Shown: positions 1 through 5,539 of the stretch, in pieces | How the letters are laid out: every line of letters starts with the position of its first letter | How positions within the stretch are numbered: the first letter of the stretch is position 1 | Source of the DNA: Sulfurovum sp. | Lineage (GTDB): Bacteria; Campylobacterota; Campylobacteria; Campylobacterales; Sulfurovaceae | NCBI GenBank assembly: GCA_024763575.1 | Contig: JANTFF010000066.1 | Coordinates: forward strand, 1 to 5,539 | DNA: 5,539 nt | Direction: 5' to 3' | Notes under the pieces: model-generated | Databases searched by the model: none | Told to the model about the DNA's origin: nothing | What the model saw: the letters and a program-made list of their open reading frames with translations, nothing else | Program-made: the position numbers and the translations under genes

Positions 1-39
1 TTAGTATATTAATATGTTTATTAGTTTAAAAAAAACTAT

Positions 40-75
40 AAATATTTTATATTATTTAAAAATATTTTATATTAT
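40..75. repeat. Two-copy direct repeat, 20-bp period, A/T only
   Basis: The 16-bp word AAATATTTTATATTAT occurs at 40-55 and again, identically, at 60-75, separated by TTAA. The period of 20 bases is close to two helical turns, so the A/T tracts lie on the same face of the DNA. This could bend the DNA or simply reflect slippage in a low-complexity stretch. It is about 180 bases upstream of the likely carB -10 element, which is too far for a classical UP element. Confidence 0.6.
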
Positions 76-152
76 AGATATATATTCTAATATTGTTTTG
101 TTATAGCTAATGATATAGAGATTGGATTTGGAGCTAAAATTCCTCTTTGGTT

Positions 153-195
153 ATTTGGGTTTTTATATTAATTCAATATTTTTTACCCAAATTTT
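153..195. repeat. Long-loop inverted repeat in the leader
   Basis: ATTTGGGT at 153-160 is perfectly complementary to ACCCAAAT at 185-192. Inside the 24-nt loop, ATATT (165-169) can pair with AATAT (175-179), giving a two-tier hairpin. On the + strand the right arm runs into a short T stretch (192-195), so it could be a weak terminator for a gene ending left of the window, or transcript structure. The loop is long for a Rho-independent terminator and the T tract is short, so confidence in any function is low. Confidence 0.3.
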
Positions 196-252
196 GCAAT
201 AAGATAGATGAGTGGTTCCTATATAAAAAACACTCTATAAGTACCTTTTGAG

Positions 253-258
253 TATAAT
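253..258 (+). promoter_or_regulatory. Probable -10 element of the carB promoter
   Basis: A perfect TATAAT lies at 253-258, 29 nt upstream of the carB ATG, which predicts a start point near 264-266 and a 5' leader of only about 22-24 nt. No TTGACA-like -35 box is present at the expected distance. That is usual for housekeeping (sigma-70 type) promoters of Campylobacter and Helicobacter, which rely mainly on the -10 box. The element sits exactly between the arms of a short dyad (TTGAG 248-252, CTCAA 261-265). The short leader leaves no room for a transcription attenuator. Confidence 0.5.
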
Positions 259-273
259 CCCTCAATTAAAAAC

Positions 274-278
274 AAGGG
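274..278 (+). promoter_or_regulatory. Ribosome binding site of carB
   Basis: AAGGG at 274-278 matches the anti-Shine-Dalgarno sequence, with a 9-nt spacer to the ATG at 288. It supports that ATG as the start; the resulting N-terminus ([10 protein letters not shown]) is also the usual one for CarB. Confidence 0.65.
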
Positions 279-287
279 TAATACTTC

Positions 288-3200
288 ATGCCAAAACGCA
301 CTGACATCAAAACTATTTTACTTATCGGTTCTGGACCAATTGTGATTGGTCAGGCCTGTGAATTTGACTACTCTGGAACACAAGCAGCTAAAACATTAAA
401 AGAGTTAGGTTATAGAGTTGTACTTATAAACTCTAATCCTGCTACTATTATGACTGACCCTGAATTTGCTCATAGAACTTATATTGAGCCTATTACTCCT
501 GAAATTATCTCTAAAATTATCAAAAAAGAGTCTGTAGATGCAATCTTACCTACTATGGGTGGGCAGACTGCTCTAAATGTGGCTATGGATATGTATGAAC
601 AAGGAATGCTTGATGGTATTGAGTTTTTGGGAGCAAATCCAGAAGCTATCAAAAAAGGTGAAGATAGACAAGAGTTCAAAGAAGCTATGATAAAAATAGG
701 TATGGATTTACCTATCTCTCAATATGCTTATAATATGGATGAGGCTATGGAGGTAGCCAAAGATATTGGTTTTCCTTTAATTATTCGTGCTTCATATACT
801 CTAGCAGGTGGGGGAAGTGGTGTTGCTTATAATATAGATGAGTACAAAAAGATAGTCCAAGGTGGATTAGATGCCTCTCCTATATCTGAAATTCTTATAG
901 AAGAGTCACTTTTGGGTTGGAAAGAGTATGAGATGGAGGTTATCCGTGATAGAGCAGATAACTGTATAATTGTCTGTTCTATAGAAAATCTTGACCCTAT
1001 GGGAGTTCATACAGGAGATAGTATAACTATCGCTCCTGCTCTTACTTTGACAGATAAAGAGTATCAAAAAATGAGAGATGCCTCTTTTAAAATTTTGCGA
1101 GAAATTGGAGTAGATACTGGTGGGTCAAATGTTCAGTTTTCTATCAATCCTGATACTGGGCGAATGATTGTTATTGAGATGAACCCAAGAGTTAGTAGAA
1201 GTTCTGCTTTGGCTAGTAAAGCCACTGGTTATCCTATTGCAAAGGTGGCTACACTTTTAGCAGTTGGATTTACACTTGATGAGATTACAAATGATATTAC
1301 AGGGACTCCTGCTAGTTTTGAGCCTGTTATAGATTATATCGTAACTAAAATTCCTCGATTTACATTTGAGAAGTTCCCAATGGCAGATTCTACATTAACT
1401 ACTGCTATGAAATCAGTTGGTGAAGTTATGAGTATGGGTAGAACATTCAAAGAGTCTTTCCAAAAAGCTTTAATCTCATTGGAGACTGGACTTATTGGAT
1501 TTGATAGTGTTGATTGTGATGATGATAAGTTGGTTCGTGAGATTAGAAGACCAAATAGTGATAGAATTTTATATGTTTATGAGGCTCTAAGAAGAGGTAA
1601 AAGTGTAGATAATATTTTTGAACTTTGTAAAATAGATAGATGGTATCTATATCAGTTTGAAGAGTTAGTTCAGAGTGAAAACTCTATGGATATAAAGCTT
1701 CTAAAAAATGAAAAAGAGTTTAGAAAAATTAAATCAGAAGGTTTTTCTGATGCTATGATAGCACAAGTAATTAATAAAAAAGATGGATTATCTCTAAGTG
1801 AAAATGATATATATACAGCTAGAGAGAAATTAGGGATAGTGCTAGAGTATAATGAGGTAGATACATGTTCAGCAGAGTTTGAAGCCCTAACTCCATATCT
1901 ATACTCTACTACCAATATTACGAAACTGCCAAAACAGAACCTAACTACAGATGAGAAAAAAGTATTGGTTATTGGTGGTGGACCAAATAGAATAGGTCAA
2001 GGAATTGAGTTTGATTACTGTTGTGTTCATGCCTCTTTTGCTTTGAAGGATATGGGAATTAAATCTATTATGTATAACTGTAATCCTGAGACTGTATCAA
2101 CTGATTATGATACTTCTGATATATTATACTTTGAACCAATTGATTTTGAACATGTACGAAATGTAATAGAGATTGAAAATCCTGATGGGGTTATAGTTCA
2201 CTTTGGGGGTCAAACTCCATTGAAACTTGCTAAGAGTTTAACAGCTATTGGAGCAAATATCTCTGGAACAACAGCCAAAGTAATTGACCTTGCAGAAGAT
2301 AGAGAGCTATTTTCAAAGTTTATCAAAGATTTAGGTCTAAAGCAACCTGCAAATGGAACAGTATTTACTAAAGAAGATGCAATAGTTGTTGCTAATCGTA
2401 TCGGTTATCCTGTATTAGTTCGTCCAAGCTTTGTTTTGGGTGGACGAGGTATGAAAACAGTATTTTCAGATAGTGAACTCAAAGAGTATATGGATGAGGC
2501 TGTTAGTGTATCTAATGATGCACCAGTACTTATAGACAAGTTCCTAAATAATGCAATAGAGCTAGATGTTGATGCTATAAGTGATGGTGCAGATGTATAT
2601 ATAGGTTCAGTCATGCAACATATAGAAGAGGCAGGAATTCATTCAGGAGACTCTGCTTGTGCATTGCCTACTATCTCTATTTCTGATAGACTATTAGTAG
2701 AGATAAAAGAGCAGACAGCTAATATTGCATTAGGTTTAGGTGTTGTTGGTCTTATGAATATTCAATATGCAATATTTGAAGATGAGGTATATCTAATCGA
2801 GGTAAACCCAAGAGCATCAAGAACTGTTCCATTTGTATCAAAAGCTACAGGTGTTCCACTTGCAAAAGTAGCCACTAGAGTTATGATACAAGGAGACCTC
2901 AAAGAGGCATTGAAATTTTATGATACATTTGGTGTAGTAAACTTTGATAAAAAGATAATGGAACCAAATCTAAAAGGAGATGTTGCAGTTAAAGAGGCTG
3001 TTTTCCCATTCAATAAATTACCAGGTTCTGACCTACTTCTTGGACCTGAAATGAAAAGTACAGGTGAAGTTATGGGTATTAGTGATAACTTCGGTATGAG
3101 TTTTGCCAAATCTCAATTTGCATCTAAAAACAATATCCCACTAGAGGGTAAGATATTTATATCTCTAGCAGATAGTGACAAAAAGTTTGTAGGTGAACTT

Positions 3201-3545
3201 GGTAAAGAGTTTACTAATTTAGGATTTGAGATAGTAGCAACAGGTGGAACACATAAAGCACTTGAAAATGCTGGAGTAAACTCTAGCAAAGTTTTGAAAA
3301 TATCAGAAGGTCGTCCAAATATAGATGATATGATTAAAAATGGAGATATAGCAATAGCTATTAATACAAGTGAAGACCAAGGTAGTAAAGTAGATGGAGT
3401 AACTATTCGTCAATCTGTATTGAGAGAAAATATAGCTTACTTTACAACTATTGCAGCTGCTAAAGCTACAGTTTTGGCTATTAAAGAGTTAAAAGCTTTA
3501 AATGGGGATATTAAACCTAAAGCTTTACAAGATTATTTGCAATAA
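288..3545 (+). CDS. carB: Carbamoyl-phosphate synthase, large subunit (CarB)
   Basis: CarB makes carbamoyl phosphate from bicarbonate, two ATP and ammonia delivered by the glutaminase subunit CarA, feeding cytosolic pyrimidine and arginine synthesis. The 1085 residues match the family length (E. coli 1073). Two homologous synthetase halves are visible. The carboxyphosphate half (about 1-400) has [19 protein letters not shown] at 12-30, R127, R167 in an [12 protein letters not shown] loop, and [19 protein letters not shown] at 296-314. The oligomerisation domain spans about 400-555. The carbamoyl-phosphate half (about 556-940) has [15 protein letters not shown] at 563-577 and IEVNPRASR at 837-845. 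The C-terminal MGS-like allosteric domain (about 945-1085) keeps ATGGT at 984-988; T985 and T988 align with E. coli T974/T977, in the IMP/UMP/ornithine region. The ATG at 288 has an AAGGG site 9 nt upstream. No frameshift or missing key motif was seen. carA is not in the window. The YrdC-like gene 60 nt downstream on the same strand is probably co-transcribed. Confidence 0.98.
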   Translation: MPKRTDIKTILLIGSGPIVIGQACEFDYSGTQAAKTLKELGYRVVLINSNPATIMTDPEFAHRTYIEPITPEIISKIIKKESVDAILPTMGGQTALNVAMDMYEQGMLDGIEFLGANPEAIKKGEDRQEFKEAMIKIGMDLPISQYAYNMDEAMEVAKDIGFPLIIRASYTLAGGGSGVAYNIDEYKKIVQGGLDASPISEILIEESLLGWKEYEMEVIRDRADNCIIVCSIENLDPMGVHTGDSITIAPALTLTDKEYQKMRDASFKILREIGVDTGGSNVQFSINPDTGRMIVIEMNPRVSRSSALASKATGYPIAKVATLLAVGFTLDEITNDITGTPASFEPVIDYIVTKIPRFTFEKFPMADSTLTTAMKSVGEVMSMGRTFKESFQKALISLETGLIGFDSVDCDDDKLVREIRRPNSDRILYVYEALRRGKSVDNIFELCKIDRWYLYQFEELVQSENSMDIKLLKNEKEFRKIKSEGFSDAMIAQVINKKDGLSLSENDIYTAREKLGIVLEYNEVDTCSAEFEALTPYLYSTTNITKLPKQNLTTDEKKVLVIGGGPNRIGQGIEFDYCCVHASFALKDMGIKSIMYNCNPETVSTDYDTSDILYFEPIDFEHVRNVIEIENPDGVIVHFGGQTPLKLAKSLTAIGANISGTTAKVIDLAEDRELFSKFIKDLGLKQPANGTVFTKEDAIVVANRIGYPVLVRPSFVLGGRGMKTVFSDSELKEYMDEAVSVSNDAPVLIDKFLNNAIELDVDAISDGADVYIGSVMQHIEEAGIHSGDSACALPTISISDRLLVEIKEQTANIALGLGVVGLMNIQYAIFEDEVYLIEVNPRASRTVPFVSKATGVPLAKVATRVMIQGDLKEALKFYDTFGVVNFDKKIMEPNLKGDVAVKEAVFPFNKLPGSDLLLGPEMKSTGEVMGISDNFGMSFAKSQFASKNNIPLEGKIFISLADSDKKFVGELGKEFTNLGFEIVATGGTHKALENAGVNSSKVLKISEGRPNIDDMIKNGDIAIAINTSEDQGSKVDGVTIRQSVLRENIAYFTTIAAAKATVLAIKELKALNGDIKPKALQDYLQ

Positions 3546-3563
3546 AATATTTGATATTTTATT
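3541..3563 (+). other. A/T-only hairpin overlapping the carB stop codon
   Basis: AATAAAATAT (3541-3550) and ATATTTTATT (3554-3563) are perfect reverse complements around a 3-nt TTG loop. The carB stop codon (3543-3545) lies in the left arm. With no G-C pair in the stem and no T tract after it, it is a poor Rho-independent terminator. It may protect the 3' end of the carB message or slow processing between the two genes, or be chance in A/T-rich DNA. Confidence 0.4.
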
Positions 3564-3566
3564 ATA

Positions 3567-3588
3567 GCGTGGGTTTTATAACCCATGT
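3567..3588 (+). other. Hairpin covering the alternative ATG at 3585
   Basis: TGGGTT (3570-3575) pairs perfectly with AACCCA (3580-3585) around a TTAT loop. In RNA the stem extends outward by G3569-U3586 (wobble), C3568-G3587 and G3567-U3588 (wobble), giving about nine pairs. The ATG at 3585-3587 lies inside the right arm and has no Shine-Dalgarno sequence before it, so it would be hidden from ribosomes. This favours the start at 3606. Too few U residues follow for it to act as a terminator. Confidence 0.5.
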
Positions 3589-3605
3589 TACAAAAACGAG
3601 TTGAA

Positions 3606-4040
3606 ATGAAAAAATCTCTCTATTTAACAGCAACAGATACTACAATAGGTTTTGTCTCACAAGATAGCTCTAAAATAGATATAGCCAAAAAACGACTTCC
3701 CAACAAACACTATATAAGAGTTGTAAATTCACTAAAAACTTTAAAATCATTTACAAGAGTTCCACAAAAATATAAAAATAGAGTTAGGCGTTCTAAACAG
3801 ACTACATTTATTATGCCAAATAGATACTCTTTTCGTGTAGTAAGAGATACTGAACATAATCTACTACTTGATAGATTAGAATACGCTTATAGCTCTTCAG
3901 CTAATCTTAGTGGAGAGGAGTATAATCAAGAGTATGCTAAACAACAAGCCCAAATTATAGTTTGTCAACCTCATACTCAAAATAGTAAGGCTTCTAAAAT
4001 ATATTATTTAGGTTTAGAGATTAGTAAATCTATTCGATAG
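3606..4040 (+). CDS. Short Sua5/YciO/YrdC-family protein
   Basis: This 144-residue cytosolic protein belongs to the YrdC-like fold family, which includes TsaC/Sua5 (threonylcarbamoyl-AMP synthesis for tRNA t6A) and the YrdC domain of HypF. Visible landmarks are LTATDTTIGF at 7-16 (equivalent of PTDTxYGL), a KKR at 28-30, RRSKQTTFI at 61-69 (near the usual PGPxT strand), FRVVRD at 76-81 (RxP strand), and SSSANLSGE at 96-104 (SANxSG loop). It is shorter than a typical YrdC domain (about 190 residues), and the segment between strands is abbreviated. I recall similar short copies behind carB in other Campylobacterota, usually annotated only as a family member. The ATG at 3585 is in frame and would add seven residues (MLQKRVE), but it lies in a hairpin without a ribosome site. 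The ATG at 3606 has a weak GAG 5 nt upstream and gives the usual MKKSLYL start. Whether it is a true t6A enzyme is uncertain. Confidence 0.85.
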   Translation: MKKSLYLTATDTTIGFVSQDSSKIDIAKKRLPNKHYIRVVNSLKTLKSFTRVPQKYKNRVRRSKQTTFIMPNRYSFRVVRDTEHNLLLDRLEYAYSSSANLSGEEYNQEYAKQQAQIIVCQPHTQNSKASKIYYLGLEISKSIR

Positions 4041-4051
4041 ATTTACTTTTT
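4023..4051 (+). terminator. Hairpin terminator between convergent genes
   Basis: AGTAAATCTAT (4023-4033) and ATAGATTTACT (4037-4047) form a perfect 11-bp stem with a 3-nt TCG loop, followed on the + strand by five T residues (4047-4051). This is the layout of a Rho-independent terminator for the carB/YrdC-like transcript, although the stem has only a few G-C pairs. The YrdC-like stop codon (4038-4040) and the stop codon of the opposing TPR gene (4043-4045) both lie in the right arm. On the - strand no T tract follows, so termination there would be weaker. Confidence 0.6.
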
Positions 4052-4807
4052 ACCATTAACAATAATAGGTTCTAACTCAATCTCTTCAGATTTGTGCTTT
4101 GCTAATTTTGCATATCTACTTGCCTCTTTATAGTTACCCATAGTATAGTATAGTAGTGCTATATTTTTATAACTATTTTGTGTAATTGGGTGTTCTTCTC
4201 CATATAACTTTTTGTTTATATCTAATGCTTTTAAATAGTTTGTAAGAGCTTTTTTATACTCTCCTATCTCTTCGTTTAAAATGGCTAGATTATTATAAGC
4301 CGTAGCTGTTGCTTTTTGCTCTTTTCTTATTATCTCTTTTTTGATTTCTACTGTTTTTTTTGTATAGTCTATAGCTTTGTCGCTCTCTCCCATAGTGGCA
4401 TATAGTGTTCCTAGATTATTATAACTTTGGGCTGTTTGACTATCCTCTTTACCTAATATCTTTTCTCTGATTTTTAGAGCTGTAGATATATATGCTAATG
4501 CTTTAGGATAGTTTTTATCTCTTTTGTATGCTAGACCTAGATTATTATAACTAGTGGCTGTATTTAAATCATTTTCACCTAATACTCTTTCTTTAATAGC
4601 TATTGCCTTTTGATAGTATTTGATAGAGGTTTTATAATCTCCTTTTTTATACGCTTGTACACCTCTATTGTTTAGTATATTTGCCTCTTGTAGTAGAGCC
4701 TTTTTTTCAACTGATGAAATATTTGTTGGATTTGGCTGATTATAAAATCCTCTGTTTGAACATCCTACAATCATAAATATTATTATTAGAAAAAATATAT
4801 TTTTCAT
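4043..4807 (-). CDS. Tetratricopeptide-repeat lipoprotein
   Basis: The 254-residue product begins with a lipoprotein signal peptide: MKN, a hydrophobic stretch at residues 4-14, and a lipobox IVGC with Cys16. The mature protein should be lipid-anchored and face the periplasm. After a short linker come five TPR units spaced exactly 42 residues apart, with the first helix marked by LNNR (45-48), YNNL (87-90), YNNL (129-132), YNNL (171-174) and YKNI (213-216). The 42-residue unit with a YNNLxxxY...G.Y..A pattern is the kinesin-light-chain type (TPR_10/TPR_12). TPR arrays bind protein partners, so a scaffold or assembly role is likely, but the partner cannot be told. A GGAG site (complement of 4814-4817) lies 6 nt before the ATG. 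The gene starts 15 nt after truD and is probably co-transcribed with it. Its stop is 2 nt from that of the convergent YrdC-like gene. The tail after residue 245 is short and charged. Confidence 0.88.
   Translation of the reverse strand: MKNIFFLIIIFMIVGCSNRGFYNQPNPTNISSVEKKALLQEANILNNRGVQAYKKGDYKTSIKYYQKAIAIKERVLGENDLNTATSYNNLGLAYKRDKNYPKALAYISTALKIREKILGKEDSQTAQSYNNLGTLYATMGESDKAIDYTKKTVEIKKEIIRKEQKATATAYNNLAILNEEIGEYKKALTNYLKALDINKKLYGEEHPITQNSYKNIALLYYTMGNYKEASRYAKLAKHKSEEIELEPIIVNGKK
4285..4550 (-). repeat. 126-bp period repeats inside the TPR gene
   Basis: The 14-base word CTAGATTATTATAA (+ strand) occurs identically at 4285-4298, 4411-4424 and 4537-4550, exactly 126 bases (42 codons) apart. 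It encodes the YNNL core of three consecutive TPR units. Identity at synonymous positions suggests fairly recent duplication or gene conversion among units, so copy number could vary between strains. Confidence 0.8.
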
Positions 4808-4822
4808 TTATATCTCCATAAA

Positions 4823-5539
4823 TTATTTTAAACTTCTTTTGGCTATCTCTTCTAGGAAAGTTGTAGCATAAGAGCCTTTAGGTAGATAAAATTGTAACCT
4901 AAGTTGCTGTTTTTTTTCATTATAGCTAAAAGCTAAATTTTGGGGCCATATCCATGCATATCTTCTACTACCTTTTACTGAGTAGAGTTCATTATCATCA
5001 AACTCTTCTTCTAAATATCTAGCATCTGACATTGACCTATCTGTTTTAGAGCCACATAATAGTCCTGTTGGGGAACTTTTATGCTCTTTGAACTCTTGTA
5101 ATGATATATTAAAATCTTGAAGAGGATAAGATTTACCATAAGGATAATATTTCATATCATCGCCAATAAAAAGTTTAAATATATTTTCCTGTTTTGCTAA
5201 AATTTTGACTAACTCTTTTGGAAAAGATAATCGCTTGATTGCTGTCTCTATATTGTTATTGTCTATTATATTGGATATATATACTCGTTTGGATAACCAT
5301 TGATTAAAAAGGTGACTTTGGTAGGCTGAAACTAGTAGCTTTTCTTTTGCTCCTTTTAGTTTTTTGCCAGAGTGGGCTATCTCTTTGCCTTGTAAATAAC
5401 TTTTACTATCTTCTCCAAATCGTTGATAGCCATAGTAGTTTGGTATTCCATCTTTTGTCATTTGAGTGGCTACCTTTTGTATATTTATATTAGCTTGTTG
5501 GGAGACATTATTTAATATAATAGCAAATTTATTTCCTTT
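4823..5539 (-). CDS. truD: tRNA pseudouridine(13) synthase TruD, partial (5' end outside window)
   Basis: TruD isomerises U13 of some tRNAs to pseudouridine. The reading frame is open from the stop at 4823-4825 to the window edge at 5539, giving 238 visible residues that begin KGNKFAIIL. The family marks are GIPNYYGYQRFG (visible residues 31-42), LVSAYQSHLFNQW in the TRUD domain (69-81), SPTGLLCGSKT (156-166), GSRRYAW (190-196) and a C-terminal LQFYLPKGSYATTFLEEI (215-232). The ATG at 5461 is internal. The frame continues upstream through 26 sense codons whose product matches the TruD KGNxFxI strand. Roughly 110-140 N-terminal residues, including the catalytic Asp in the GxKD motif, lie outside the window, so activity cannot be judged here. 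The gene probably leads a transcript that also carries the TPR lipoprotein 15 nt downstream. Confidence 0.95.
   Translation of the reverse strand, partial: KGNKFAIILNNVSQQANINIQKVATQMTKDGIPNYYGYQRFGEDSKSYLQGKEIAHSGKKLKGAKEKLLVSAYQSHLFNQWLSKRVYISNIIDNNNIETAIKRLSFPKELVKILAKQENIFKLFIGDDMKYYPYGKSYPLQDFNISLQEFKEHKSSPTGLLCGSKTDRSMSDARYLEEEFDDNELYSVKGSRRYAWIWPQNLAFSYNEKKQQLRLQFYLPKGSYATTFLEEIAKRSLK

Larger units (their letters stand above)
1..252. other. A+T-rich intergenic leader upstream of carB
   Basis: No gene can be supported here. The first 90 bases are almost pure A/T with stops in every frame. The only ATG-started frame (14-106, 30 codons) encodes a low-complexity Ile/Leu/Tyr/Lys peptide with no ribosome binding site. 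A second open stretch at 91-171 lacks any start codon. The segment contains a 16-bp direct repeat (40-55 and 60-75) and an inverted repeat (153-160 with 185-192). No tRNA-like cloverleaf or recognisable riboswitch was seen by eye on either strand. Confidence 0.6.

Noticed and set aside
14..106. Thirty-codon + strand ORF in the leader
   Set aside because: It is low-complexity A/T-driven peptide without a ribosome binding site.
210..235. GAGTG/CACTC inverted repeat
   Set aside because: Only 5 bp arms with a 16-nt loop; expected by chance in this length of sequence.
259..278. CCCT (259-262) pairing with AGGG (275-278) to hide the carB ribosome site
   Set aside because: The stem is four pairs and the left arm probably lies at or before the transcription start.
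479..679. Minus-strand open frame of 66 codons inside carB
   Set aside because: It lies wholly within a well-conserved carB region; the product is Ser/Ile-rich with no family motif, a shadow of the + strand codons.
1670..1915. Minus-strand open frame of 81 codons inside carB
   Set aside because: It overlaps the oligomerisation domain of carB and has Ser/Phe-rich antisense composition and no recognisable domain.
2405..2614. Minus-strand open frame of 69 codons inside carB
   Set aside because: It is antisense to the second ATP-grasp half of CarB and shows no motif of its own.
2918..3109. Minus-strand open frame of 63 codons inside carB
   Set aside because: It is antisense to carB codons and has no motif.
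3585..3605. Upstream in-frame ATG as start of the YrdC-like gene
   Set aside because: It lies in a hairpin, lacks a Shine-Dalgarno sequence, and adds residues that do not look like part of the fold; 3606 is preferred.
5459..5461. ATG at 5461 as the start of truD
   Set aside because: The frame stays open to the window edge, the upstream residues match TruD, and the catalytic N-terminal part must lie beyond the window.

Overview
This window looks like an ordinary chromosomal segment from a low-GC member of the Campylobacterota (epsilonproteobacteria). The evidence is the strong A+T bias, the AGA/ATA/TTA-rich codon use, a 1085-residue CarB that reads like the epsilonproteobacterial type, and a short Sua5/YrdC-like gene directly behind it. 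The assignment rests on remembered protein similarity, so genus and species are not resolvable.

Layout. Positions 1-287 are a very A+T-rich non-coding leader. It holds a 20-bp-period direct repeat, a long-loop inverted repeat and, at its right end, a TATAAT -10 element and a Shine-Dalgarno sequence for carB. Positions 288-3545 encode the large subunit of carbamoyl-phosphate synthase (+ strand), intact and with all four domains. After a 60-nt spacer with two hairpins comes a 144-residue protein of the Sua5/YciO/YrdC fold (+ strand, best start 3606, stop 4040). Two genes then run the other way: a lipoprotein with five tetratricopeptide repeats (4807-4043, - strand) and, 15 nt upstream of it, the 3' two-thirds of truD, tRNA pseudouridine-13 synthase, whose 5' end lies beyond position 5539. 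The convergent pair (YrdC-like and TPR lipoprotein) is separated by 2 nt, and a perfect 11-bp hairpin carries both stop codons.

How the genes relate. CarB makes carbamoyl phosphate for pyrimidine and arginine synthesis and needs the glutaminase subunit CarA, which is not in the window. The YrdC-like protein is probably co-transcribed with carB. Its fold family uses ATP and bicarbonate or carbamoyl phosphate to make carbamoyl-adenylates, so a chemical link to CarB is conceivable but unproven. TruD modifies U13 of tRNA, while the TPR lipoprotein is probably a periplasm-facing scaffold; their pairing looks like co-transcription rather than shared function.

I found no mobile element, CRISPR array, RNA gene or clearly new system. 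The points worth a second look are the shortened YrdC-like protein, the stop-codon-sharing hairpin, the hairpin over the alternative start at 3585, and the DNA-level 126-bp repeats in the TPR gene.
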